Source: Sperchopsis tessellata (lineage: Eukaryota; Arthropoda; Insecta; Coleoptera; Hydrophilidae). Taken from it: a stretch of DNA of 35,039 nt. Below are positions 20,821 to 30,980 of the stretch, one piece after another (the first letter of the stretch is position 1; the number at the start of each line of letters is the position of its first letter). Made by a program: the position numbers and the translations under genes. The notes beneath the pieces are model-generated. The model was not told where the DNA came from and ran no database searches. It worked only from the letters and a program-made list of their open reading frames with translations. The DNA is taken from positions 1 to 35,039 of the forward strand of contig JAWQRN010000180.1 of the NCBI GenBank assembly GCA_033557685.1. Reading direction: 5' to 3'.

Positions 20821-21829
20821 AGATTTACACCTCTCTTCTTTATTGCAAACCACACAAAGTTACTTATATTTATCTAACGTATGCGAATTTATTACGGTTT
20901 ATGTATTTTCAAACTCACCATTACAAAGTAGCATATAAACAAGTATTAGCATCTCAACCCAAAAAAATAGGTGCGTGTTCACTGTTTAATGGAATACCAT
21001 CCTTATTGTCTTTCAACTTAGACATAATGTATAGAACATAAATGTGCAACAATTTAACAAACACATGAAAAAAAAAACAAAAGAAAGGACCAAATAAGTG
21101 AAAAAAAAAATTGATTTGTAAAGTTAAAAAGAAATTAAAATAAGTTAATGAAGCAAATAAAAGAAACACGTGAGCAACCTATGTAAATGTATGCAGTTAA
21201 TTTGCTTATTATAGGCAAACCGATTCTTGGATTCTCAGCAATGGATTTTTTTACATTTACGATAAAAGTGTAAATACATTTACCTGCATTTGGGTCAAAG
21301 AAGTGCTGCTCGCTATTGCTGTGCATAACAAAGTTTGATGTAGGTTCACACCTTCGAATGCAACCAGAGTGCTCAGCAATCGTTGCACGAAAGGATCAAT
21401 TTGACCTACGTAAGTAGGTCCATAAGTACAAGCAAGTGAAAACACTGCTAAGGTTAGACGACAGAATGGAGTCCTTATTATGAACTTAGATGAAACCCAG
21501 GTTGTTTGTGATGCTAAGAGAGTCTCACGTTTTAGCCTTCGAAGACGTTGATTTAAAGTACAGTATCCTCATCATCAAACGCATATTCCTCGCCATTTCA
21601 AGAAACCACTGCATCTCACAAACTTCGAGTTATCGATTTAAAGCATTATTTTCCAAAACAACTCATGTTTTTAATATTATTAAAATATACATTATGAATG
21701 TATTAATTCCTGTTGTTAAATAAAACTTAACGGGCTAATTTCTAAGATGTGTTCATAACCGAGGTTTAGACAGGGATGTTGTTTCAACACATCAACATCA
21801 ACACCTTCTTAGAAAAGCACATTGACTAG
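20821..21829. other. Non-coding AT-rich stretch
   Basis: Short open frames on both strands (20954-21445 minus, 21490-21723 plus) look AT-driven; none shows a motif. A-rich tracts lie near 21067 and 21101. Confidence 0.45.
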
Positions 21830-22200
21830 GCGGAGTGTATATGGAAATCAAACTGAAAGTTTGTCTTAGATATCGATCCGCAACAAGGGCAGAACGTATT
21901 CGAAGCAAAGTTAGTATACCAGAAGTTTTTGAATCTTGCCAAGCTCGACTATGACCAAAGTAATCTGAAGGCTCTACAGCCAATACTTGTCCAGCATAAT
22001 ATGCGATTATGGAAAAAAACAAAGAAACTTACAATATATTAGTTCCTTTATTCATTCTTTATATGGATAGAAGCAGGAATAAGGGCAGTGATGATCGTGG
22101 AAAAACTATGGTTTATTTACGAGATTATTTACTGAGTGGGGAATGGGATACAATTAAAAGGAATTTAAGAAAGAAGCCGTGCAGAAATCACTATTAGGGA
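21830..22200 (+). other. Anonymous coding-like stretch, open in several frames
   Basis: Between 21868 and 22050 a plus-strand frame reads DIDPQQGQNVFEAKLVYQKF then LNLAKLDYDQSNLKALQPIL, a compositionally protein-like sequence. It runs to a TAG just after a second frame opens at 22009 (MEKNKETYN... to YLRDYLLSGEWDTIKRNLRK, ending at 22195-22197). A third plus frame and the minus strand (21798-22022) are also open here, so openness alone is weak evidence. I recognise no family. It could be a decayed transposon or viral gene, or an exon. Confidence 0.3.
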
Positions 22201-22565
22201 TGAAATAGTGTAAGTACAAGAACAACCTACGACAATTATCACCAGCACATACAACAGGCTTTAAAAATATTTAATACAGTATCTAACTTCGTAAAAAATT
22301 CAGCGATACCGATAATAGTTGCTGGGAAAATTTAGATGTGAGAATGAGGAGAGGGGTGTAATAAGTATTGGATGGGTGCGCATATGACGCGTTACTGGAG
22401 ACCACGGTGCAGAATTAGTGACTAAGCGAGACGTATTGGGCGATGGAGAGATAAGTTACCATTGAATGAAGAAAGTTTTGGACAAGGGGAAAATATAGAT
22501 AAATAAAGTGTGAAAGACTGTAAGATAACGGGTATAGGGCACAGATATAAAGTTTATTTATCTAT
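22201..22565. other. Mostly non-coding; weak LINE-like hint
   Basis: Near 22400-22470 the plus strand reads YWRPRCRISD then, after a stop, ARRIGRWRDKL. This faintly resembles the basic WRPRxGxRxxGRPxxRWxDDL signature at the end of many insect LINE pol proteins. Too short to assign. Confidence 0.2.
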
Positions 22566-22700
22566 CTATTATTGCAAATAACATTTTTCCTCTATTTCTT
22601 CATATCCTTCCTTCCGAGCTGCTCTAATTTCACATAATCGTACATGCTTTTCAATTTTCGCTACTCGTTTCTTGTCAGCAGTAAAGCCAAAATCATAATG
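22566..22700 (-). other. Short charged coding-like peptide
   Basis: On the minus strand 22700 to about 22569 reads HYDFGFTADKKRVAKIEKHV then RLCEIRAARKEGYEEIEEKC, with two stops right after. The peptide is strongly charged and predicted helical. A possible acceptor (ATCTTCAG) lies about 30 bases upstream but does not give an open join. Could be a terminal exon, a transposon fragment or chance. Confidence 0.22.
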
Positions 22701-23361
22701 TAAACATTATAATCACTGAAGATTTTAATTTTCACGTTTAAGTGCAATCAAAAGTATGTACATACAGACTTTTATGATTTGTTGCGCTCTTTCGACATTG
22801 GGTGGACTATGAATAAGCCTATGCAGATAACTGATGTATCGGTCACACAAATGATAATGTGCTAAAAAATATGGACCAATATAACTTGAATGTTGAGGTA
22901 ATTCACGCTGATATTTCTGATCGGCAAAAAAAAACTTGTGTAAAGGAAAGAGTGTTTCACGATGGTGCTATGAATAGTTTTACTGACTATAAGCTAACCT
23001 TAAGGTAGATGCTTGGGAGGTGGGTAGGTTTTACTAATGGTTAAATATGTTCATACACCAGAAACATATGATCTAGGGTGTTCTCTAGTTTTACCTCGTC
23101 ACATAAAAACGTGTATAGTAACATTTATTCTGGCGCACACTACTAGTAACAAAATCTTAAGGTTATTCCTGTTATGTGTTGTATTCATCCCGATTCATCA
23201 TGAAGTCTTCAGTTGTATATCGTAAAATAGACTATGCGCGCCGATTGATTTATAATTAACCTAAATAATTCGCACCACTTTCATTTGTCTCTATGTTCTT
23301 TCGTCCTCCATGTCACTACTGCGGCTATACTGAAGGTACTGTTATGGCAGAGCTTTGGCTA
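22701..23361. other. Non-coding stretch
   Basis: No supported feature. Confidence 0.45.
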
Positions 23362-23823
23362 GCGCTTGATAGACAACGTTAACAATTCAATTGTTAATCT
23401 TCAGTTTGTTGACCGGTTCCTTGACAAAGATATTAGTGAAGGCATTGAAAATTAATTTGGTCCGTTTGCCAAGCAAACGACAATTCCAGGAACATTATTT
23501 TCGTGATAATTAGCATGGAAAGGTTTTATCAATGGCTTGTGTTCCACGGCTAAAAATAACAACCTCCATGTCCAGGTGCTGCTTGGTAATAAAACTTTAA
23601 GTGCCTCGTCGAATGTGCACTCGTATTGTTGTTGCTGAGATGTGGATATTATTAGGTTTACTTGACCAATACTGCGTATTACAACTGACGCTTGCCAGAA
23701 CGGTGGATCAGCTTACCTGAATCGATTCTGCGGTGTATCAAATCGTGCGGAAACCAACATGCGATGTGTAGGATGATTAGAGAACACAAATTATATTACA
23801 CTCCTAAACGCAGGTGATGTTTA
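23362..23823 (+). pseudogene. Decayed unknown gene, Cys-containing
   Basis: A single plus-strand frame of about 150 codons has only six stops and reads as plausible protein between them: DNVNNSIVNLQFVDRFLDKD, FGPFAKQTTIPGTLFS, LAWKGFINGLCSTAKNNNLH, VQVLLGNKTLSASSNVHSYC, and DACQNGGSAYLNRFCGVSNR ending ETNMRC. Spaced Cys residues suggest a secreted or ectodomain-like protein. G+C is above the local background. I do not recognise the family; a transposon, endogenous virus or host gene copy are all possible. The minus strand also holds a 77-codon open frame (MLVSARFD... start at 23760, broken by a stop near 23712), so the coding strand is not certain. Confidence 0.4.
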
Positions 23824-24439
23824 ATCCCATTACACTTGAGTTAATATTGCAAAATGATTAGTCTGAAACATATAAGCTTCTACATTTAGTAGAAATGTTC
23901 ATTTCATTAGTCTTGAGATGCTACTAATAGCTAATGAACGATTTATTCTCGGAAAGGCATCTACACATTTAGCATTATTTCAAAAATCGACAATGGATGA
24001 TCGAATTGTAGAAGTTCCCATCAGTCATGTCACTAAATCTATTAAAAGAGCAAAACCATAATAATATGACTCAGTTATTTTTTACACTTGAAACGTGTAT
24101 ACATGTTCTCATACTTACTCGTGATCAATGAGGTTGAATTTTTTATTTGAAAAGGCGATGAGAGTTTTTCGAACGCCTGGCTATCGTTTCCTTTTATCAA
24201 TTTTCAGTTGTAACAAACAACACTAGGTCCACAGCCCTATAAGTGTAGCGAATGCGGCTGTACTAACTAGATATCATCTGTACTTAAATACTACTTATAT
24301 TCAATGGAAACGATGTAAATTTAGCGTAGTTTAGTCTCAAAATAATTTATAAAACTAATTTATTATACATTTTGAAAGAGAAGTAGCGATACGCATGTAC
24401 AAATAATATATCTTTCTTCATACCAACAGTTCACCGGCG
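23824..24439. other. Non-coding AT-rich stretch
   Basis: No supported feature; a single CxxC phrase near 24240 is discussed among rejected items. Confidence 0.45.
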
Positions 24440-24545
24440 ATCTAACATAGACCTACCGCGTGGGGGTCTGGGACGATTCAGCGCCGCCGAATTATCGCCC
24501 TGGACAGTTCGTCGCCGGCCGATTCAGCGCTAAGTGTTACGCTTA
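24440..24545. repeat. GC-rich repeat, probable DNA transposon end
   Basis: About 100 bp of high G+C in AT-rich DNA, containing two copies of CGATTCAGCGC (near 24474 and 24521) and related spaced words such as CGCCGCCGAATTATCGCCC and GTCGCCGGCC. Arrays of GGCGAATTxTCC-type words mark the ends of some insect DNA transposons; only one such block was found, so the element is truncated or solo. Confidence 0.5.
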
Positions 24546-24749
24546 ACAATATCACACAAAACACGTGACATTAGTACATAAATCGACAATTTATCAATAA
24601 CTTAATTTATGGTTCTTTGATCAGAGAATTTAAATACAAATATATTTTGTTATATTTGATAGCTTCAAGGGTAATTTGGCAACTAACTAAACTTCTCAGC
24701 ACTTGAAAAGGACACAGTAAAAATTTTACTATTGAACGTGTATTTACTG

Positions 24750-25560
24750 GGGGGGACCGGAAATTCAAAATTCAAATTCAAACAAAGTAAATTTTTAACT
24801 TGTTTTTATTTTTAACGATATAACCACCCTCGTTATCAACAACCTTTTGCCATCTAGTGTGCTAATTTTCAATGCCGGATCGATAAAAAGAAATTAGTTT
24901 TTGAGAAAAATATTTGGAGATGGCATTCTGGATAACACCCAAATTTTTAAATTTTTTGTCACATAGAAAGTGTTTTAGGGATCGGAATAAATGGAAATCC
25001 GATGGTGCAATGAAGGGCGAATATGGTGTGTGAGGAAGTACCTCCACCCCCAAATCATTAATTTTTTCCAAGGTTCGTTTGCGCAGTATGGTCTTGCATT
25101 ATCGTGTTGCAGAATAACACCTTTTCTGTTGACAATCGCTGGACACTTTAAAGATTGATTTATTCGATCCATTTGTTCACAGTAAAGGTCTGCAATCACA
25201 GTTTGTCCAGATGTCAGCACTTCAAAATGAACGATTCCGCATTTACTTCACCAAACACACAAAAGCGCCTTTTGGAGAAGTAAATCTGGCTTAGCAGTAC
25301 TTCATGGCAATTTATTCGGAGAGAGCCACTGCCTTTTGCGTTTTGGATTATCATAGAGGACCCATTTTTCATCTCCAGTTATCAAGGTATCAAAAAACGG
25401 AGACGGCTTCTAACGGGTGTAATACTCTCTTGTGATTTAGGTTGGCATAAACTATTTGTTCCATTCTGGTAATAAAACTATTAAGACAGAACTCAGGTCT
25501 CTTAATTTTACTGAACTTTTTTGTGTTCCAATTTCGAGTTGAGAAACGTAGATAAAATAT
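24750..25560 (-). pseudogene. mariner transposase relic (DD34D)
   Basis: Read from about 25550 down, the peptide gives ITGDEKWVLYDNPKRK (first catalytic Asp, codon 25371-25373), then across frameshifts LTSGQTVIADLYCEQMDRIN and QHDNARPY (second Asp, 25101-25103). After one more frameshift come LGVEVLPHTPYSPFIAPSDF (third Asp, 24997-24999), HLFRSLKHFL and RWQKVVDNEGGY. The second and third Asp codons lie 104 nt apart; DD34D spacing needs 105, so a single-base deletion separates them. The usual YSPDLAPSD reads YSPFIAPSD. The N-terminal half with the helix-turn-helix is missing or unrecognisable. No terminal inverted repeats were identified; the 3' flank has GGGGGGGACCGG near 24750. Inactive. Confidence 0.92.
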
Positions 25561-27374
25561 GACGTGATTTTTGCTTAATCTTGAAGTAAAACCTCAACAA
25601 TACAGGTATTTCAAAAATTACAGATTGTTCTTACGGAGCCTAAAATTTAGAAAAGGTAAAAACGGTTTCGAGATTACACATTGATCTTCAGGTTTTAACC
25701 CTCAGAGGTCTTCTTTACAATCATCACATGTTTATAAAAAAGCTTTTTTACCGCATTTTGCCAATGACATAAATATCGGTATTTGCCTTGATGTAAAACT
25801 TAATGTAAAAATATTTCTTTTTAGAAAAACAATCGTAATTCGATATCGAGAAATCTGTTTGAAAAAATCCAAAAATGTTGTTAATTTGACATCAGAAATA
25901 AAAATAAAATGTTTCTGTACCAACGGGATAACCTCAAACGTAAGTATATTTACAGAGTTTCATTTGGCACCCAGTAATTTTTCATATTTTGAAAATATAA
26001 TCTAATGACTTAATAGTCAATGAAATTAGCTTTGAGAATCAGAAAAATAATTGAAATGAGTGCGGACTTGTTGCCTGTCGAGCGTTGGTGCAATTTAATT
26101 ATTTGTATGTCCATAAAAACAAAACAAAAAATATTTATAAATGCTTGGTTAAAAAAGTAAATACCAGCTAGCAATTGAAATAGTATGTTACTAATCGTAG
26201 TATTTTTAAAATAAATTAACAGATTTTTGTTAAATGTTTTCTGCACATTTTCATATAAGAAATTTTAATATTAAAAATGACACTCTACATAATATATGTT
26301 TTTTTGATGAAATGGCGTTTTAAGTTTTTGCTGGCGCTTCGTTGTCGGTAGCTGATTCACTATGAAATCAGATAAACAATGGAGTCGTATGACACATTAC
26401 TTTATGCCAAGGCTTTATTCATATGCAACTCTACAACAATTGGAATGTTATTGTACTCGTTAACAAGAAATGTATGTCAAAAAGATACGACGAAAAATAT
26501 TATTCATAACGATCTTTTTGGAAAATGTATTATAAATGATGTCTATATAAAGAAGATCTATCGAAAATTCACTTGAATTGTCTTAAAAATGTTCTGCAAA
26601 TAATTTCCTAAAATGGTATAAATCGCCAAATCTTGCAACGAGAACTATTTAGAACCTGCGTACACAGCGCGCTTTGCAACTTTCATTAAATTAAATAATT
26701 CTTAATTAATGTAAGGCACAACGAGTATATATTTCCGTCATTCTCTCAAGGAAATTTGACTATATATGACTACAAGATATATATCGTGTAGACAAAATTA
26801 GGTTTTATTGTAGACCAGCCCTCTTCTCATAAATAAGAACGGTGATTGGCGAATTTAAGAAGGCATGCGATGGCCGAAATTTATTCTACGATAAAATATA
26901 TTTGCTGTTGTTGTTGAAATACTAGAACATTTACAAGCATTTAATCTATCTTGAAGGCCACACCTATTTAATGACATCAGCCTTGAAGCAACGTTGACAA
27001 AAAGCGTTATTTATTCTACACGATTATAAAAACTTTGTGAAATTTTTTACGATTTTATTCTAATAAATATGATTAATTTTTTACGATTTATAATTAACTT
27101 GTGCCAAGTTTAATCTATACCGCTCACTATAAAAATCAACATTGATTTTAAAAACATCGTTTAAATATAACAACTAATGGTGTAAATCATTCGATAAAAT
27201 AATTTTTTATGAATAAATATGTCTAGTCTAACATCGAGTTTAGTATTTGCAGTGTATACAGGTGTGATAAACTCTCGAATATTTGAAACCTATATGAATA
27301 AACCAATTTAGCAGTTATAACAAAAAATTATGTAAGACAATAAACTTCACCACTAGTTATATCTTGTTTATTTA
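25561..27374. other. Non-coding AT-rich stretch
   Basis: No supported feature. Open frames at 25732-25923, 26010-26246 and 26379-26576 are AT-driven with no motif. Confidence 0.5.
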
Positions 27375-27663
27375 TCGTCGGCCTATTTCTGCAGCTATGA
27401 CCTATCACCGACGCCAGGAATTCGACTCCCGCACCTGAGAATTTTGTCGCATCCAGTGTTCTAACTGAAATTGGGTTCTTTTACGTGCAGTGGTCTTCAT
27501 TTTACCTACAATACACGAGACTCACAGTTTTACATCCCTACCGTAAGACGAGCACTACAAAGTCTTTTCCCAAATAACAAAAAGCAGACCGCCTCTGGAT
27601 CTCGAACCCGAGACCCCACGCTAGTTACATCTTGGTTTTATTATTACGGTCTCGCTCGGCCCC
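27375..27663 (-). repeat. tRNA-derived SINE-like repeat, copy C (most complete)
   Basis: On the minus strand the element starts GGGGCCGAGCGAG (27663-27651), close to the A box of a tRNA-Leu/Ser type gene. A B-box-like GGGTTCGAGATCC (27609-27597) follows about 45 bp on. Then comes a tRNA-unrelated body shared with copies at 7078-7226 and 6695-6786. A 72-codon open frame on the opposite strand, containing SGSRTRDPTLV, is simply the translation of the B-box region. The tRNA-like head, body and dispersed copies fit a Pol III SINE; tail and target duplication were not resolved. Confidence 0.65.
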
Positions 27664-29589
27664 AGGTTAAATGTACTTTAAATAAATGAAAAGTGGTCGA
27701 TGATAAGTGCAGGAAATTAAACACAATTGCTCTTATATGGCGAAAAAGCAAAATTAAATTTATTAAAAAAAATAAAATACGAAATGTATTGTCGTTTTGT
27801 CTAGTCTAGTTTAGTCTAGTCTCGAGTTAAATTAAAAATTAAAAAAAAAAAACATTGCAACAGACCCCGCAATGGGAAGAATAGTGACCATGTCAAATAC
27901 ATATCCATTAAAAACGCTTCTTTTGTTAAATCGCAATATATAAGTATACATACGTATAAACTTATACATATTTTAAAATTTTATATCAATAATCTTATTT
28001 CCGCGGCGTCATGGGCTCAGATCCGGAGCGCCAGAAAATATAATAAAGAGAGTGTCCTGGAGATAAAACCAATCTTAGAAATAAGCATAATGTGAAAATA
28101 TCCCTTTCGAAGCATTGATTATCACTAAATTACATTGAAATAGGGACGAAAATTTGTAAAGAAAAGTTATCCAGGTCTTTTTATTTAATTGTTTTAACAA
28201 GTAAATGACACATATTAGTACTTTAGTTACATACTTATTTTTGTCAAGAAAGAAATAATATAAATTTTTAGTGTTGTTAATTCTATTTGTTGTATGTATT
28301 CTGAACAGTAATTTTGTGAAGTATACGAATACAATAAAAGGCCTTTCGATTTTTTACAATTAAATTGTGTGTCACGCACTACCAACACTTTAGGATTTAT
28401 TTATATACAGTGGTGAATACGCTATGAGTACTCAAACTGTTTAATATTAGTAATAAACAAGTCAAAGGAAATTTTGATGCTGGCACTAAGAAACCACACT
28501 AGAAAAAATACATAACGTTATGTAATTTGATACAGTAGGCATTATATTTACTAAACACTTAAATTTTGATCTATCATTTACAGAGGGTGGGAAATATTTA
28601 TAGACTAAGAGAGAGTAATTAAGTTCTATAAATAAAACAATTCTTTTCCAAGCCTGAATTAACTACTCAATGTATTATATTTATAAAACATGCTGTGCAC
28701 GTGCTAAGTTGCCGCCTGCAAATATTTATTCTCTTATTCATAAAACATTTTTGTACGTCTTGGCTACTTGTTTCACCTTTATTGTTGCGTACTTCAATGA
28801 TTTAACTTTTATTCTACATTCAAGCGCATATCAAAAACAATCATGTAAAAAAGATAATAAGATGTACAGTAAGGAATACAAATATTTATAGATAAAATAA
28901 TGTAAATGATTTCTATTGCCAAGTTCACAATACAATAATTGCCTACTATTTAGTCCCGTCAGATTTCCATTATTATTTAAAGTCAATGATTCATACATAG
29001 CCTCTCACAACAGTACCTAGACAATCTGGTATATTGATTAAAACAATGAGCAAAGAAATTAGAAACCTTCTGTTTTCTTAGAAAGTCTAAAGATTGAGAA
29101 TCAAAAACTTAAAGAAGGTAAATCAGGTAATCGTAGATCGAAATAATTTTTTTACCAATAATATCAAGCGATATATTCAGTTTAAAAACATTTAGCTATG
29201 AGTCATAATCTTTAAAATATGAGGGAAAAAGAAGTCCAACAGTGAACGAATGCCGTCTAACAATGCTGATGATATAAAGTGCAAATACTGCAATACACTC
29301 AACAAAATTTGACACGACGTAATATTGTGACCTGTGAGATAGACTCGAAAGCTTTGAATAGTTAACTCAATGGATAGTCCTGCTTTCCGACGTTCTCTTC
29401 TATCAATGTACCTCATCAGTGGAAAAGTAGGAGCAAAATATTATGGGTTAGAGTGTAGTATTAGCGAAATTAGGACCATAAACTGGCAGGTTGGAAGTAG
29501 GAAGAAAATATACTCGGTTGTAGACATTACGATGTTTGGAATTTCTTTTAGGGAAGATCATCTGAAGCACTGCATGAAGCGATAATACC
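27664..29589. other. Non-coding stretch with minor simple repeats
   Basis: A short GTCTA pentanucleotide repeat (27799-27823) and an A12 run near 27841-27852 are visible. A GC-richer word cluster (CCGCGGCGTCATGGGCTCAG) lies near 28002. Open frames at 28670-28891 and 29370-29585 have no recognised motif; the latter could be the eroded 5' part of the LINE that follows. Confidence 0.45.
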
Positions 29590-30980
29590 ATGAGTTCCGA
29601 GGGGAAGGTTACGGCCAGTATAATGGTTTTGGGCAGTGTAACGATTTGTCTTCAGAACGTCAGAAGTAGAAAAAACAAAATAAGTACCGACTCAAATAAA
29701 AAAATATCTGCTTGGATATATCTGAATGACAAATTGACTGATCAGCCCTTGGGGAATGTGCGTTTATTTAGTGTTGAACTTCATGGTGAAATGTTCGGTA
29801 GTTTAGCCTGTGGACGTTAAGTGTGTTGTTTGGTTGTGTATTGACCCCCAACGTGATGCTGACATATTCAGTGATATCCTATCCTATTATTTGTCTTCGA
29901 TTAATGAGTTAAATAACATTATTGTTGTGATTTAATTTTAGCTTTCCAATTAAATAACACTACGTCTTTTGTCCTTGAGCAGACAACATTTAATTTTACT
30001 CAGGTAACAAATGACAGTGGGTCTTTTATTGATAATATTTTTGTAAATTCTGACGATGCTTACTCGGGCCATCTAATCCAGTATGTACGGTTGAAAAGCC
30101 TGAGGGAACTGTGGAACTATGCTCTTAATGGATTAACCTACAAAAAACTTTTCACCACATACAATTACAACCAATTTCAAAATTTTCTGTATTACGAAAT
30201 CTGGCTTGCAACATACAGTGACATAAACGGTAATATAATGTTTTCTCTCAGTACTTTGCTAATGCTTTCCATTAGCAAAAATACGATTGATAATCAGCAA
30301 AAAGTTGGCTATGTTTAATGATTTTAACATCCAACAGTGTGGAAATGGCAAATGCTCTACAATATGTAGCCATACATATGACCCACGTCCACGATATGAA
30401 CTTCACTAAATAAAAAAAAAAATAGATCTTAACTCTCAATTTATTCCAAACGCTGAAGTAAGAAAAGTCTGACATACCACCAGATGAATTAAATCGCCTT
30501 TTCAAAATCCATGAGTTAAATGATTTTTCAAATTATTTACTATATCCTACTGTAAATTTTAAGTGTTTGGGTTCACAGGTAGATAATGATATAATAACCA
30601 TGATATACAAAATAAAATCAAAATTTACAATTGACGCTTATGGTTTTAATATAAAATTAGTTAAGAACAGTCTTTAACTGCAGCGCTGACGCGTATAATC
30701 AATCGAAGTTTTGAGAGTGGTGTCTTCCCAGAAAAACTTAAATTGGCGGGTGTAATACCTACACAAGAGGCTGGTAGTTCAAACGATCAAAATAACTTCC
30801 GTCCGATATCTGTCTTTTCGACTTTGTCCAAGATATTTGGGAAGTTAGATTAATCCATTACATGCATCGAAATAATATTCATACTTCTAGACACATTGGG
30901 TTTAAAGCAAGTAGCTCTACATCGGCTGTTTTCCATGTTGTCAGTTATGTATGAGAGGCGGCGCATCAGTGGATCTCAAA
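29590..30980 (+). pseudogene. LINE (Jockey/CR1-like) relic, 5' part: endonuclease and RT start
   Basis: The plus strand reads SVTICLQNVRSRKNKI (29636-29683), matching the start of an apurinic-type endonuclease (usual form LNxRSLxxKxxEL). Then RDADIFSDILSYYLSSINEL with a degenerate GDFN (29845-29945), and SGSFIDNIFVNSDD, the endonuclease STLIDxIFxN element. After a frameshifted linker come RT motifs: LTRIINRSFESGVFPEKLKL, AGVIP, NNFRPISVFSTLSKIF (30793-30840) and HIGFKASSSTSAVFHVVSYV (the QFGFRxGxSTxxA motif). At 30957-30980 GGASVDLK begins RT motif A and is cut by the hAT insertion. Many stops and frameshifts. Confidence 0.85.
30973..30980. repeat. Left 8-bp target-site duplication of nested hAT
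   Basis: ATCTCAAA precedes the element; the right partner ACCTCAAC (32813-32820) matches at 6 of 8 positions. Both copies are part of the same RT codons (Asp-Leu-Lys/Asn), which confirms that they were once one sequence. Confidence 0.8.

Noticed and set aside
22390..22470. WRPRC...GRWRDKL, resembling the basic end of a LINE pol
   Set aside because: Interrupted by a stop and without RT motifs upstream; noted only as a weak hint.
24220..24275. PYKCSECGC, resembling the start of a C2H2 zinc finger, behind a pyrimidine-rich AG
   Set aside because: Only C-x2-C is present; a stop follows five residues later and no H-x3-H exists in any frame. Most likely chance.
27471..27689. 72-codon open frame with SGSRTRDPTLV
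   Set aside because: The reading comes from the complement of a tRNA-like B box in a SINE-like repeat; similar false peptides are common in predicted proteomes.
28940..29000. YYLVPSDFHYYLKSMIH, resembling the last Asp box of mariner
   Set aside because: No upstream HDNARP-like box at 35 codons and nothing downstream matches; too short to call.
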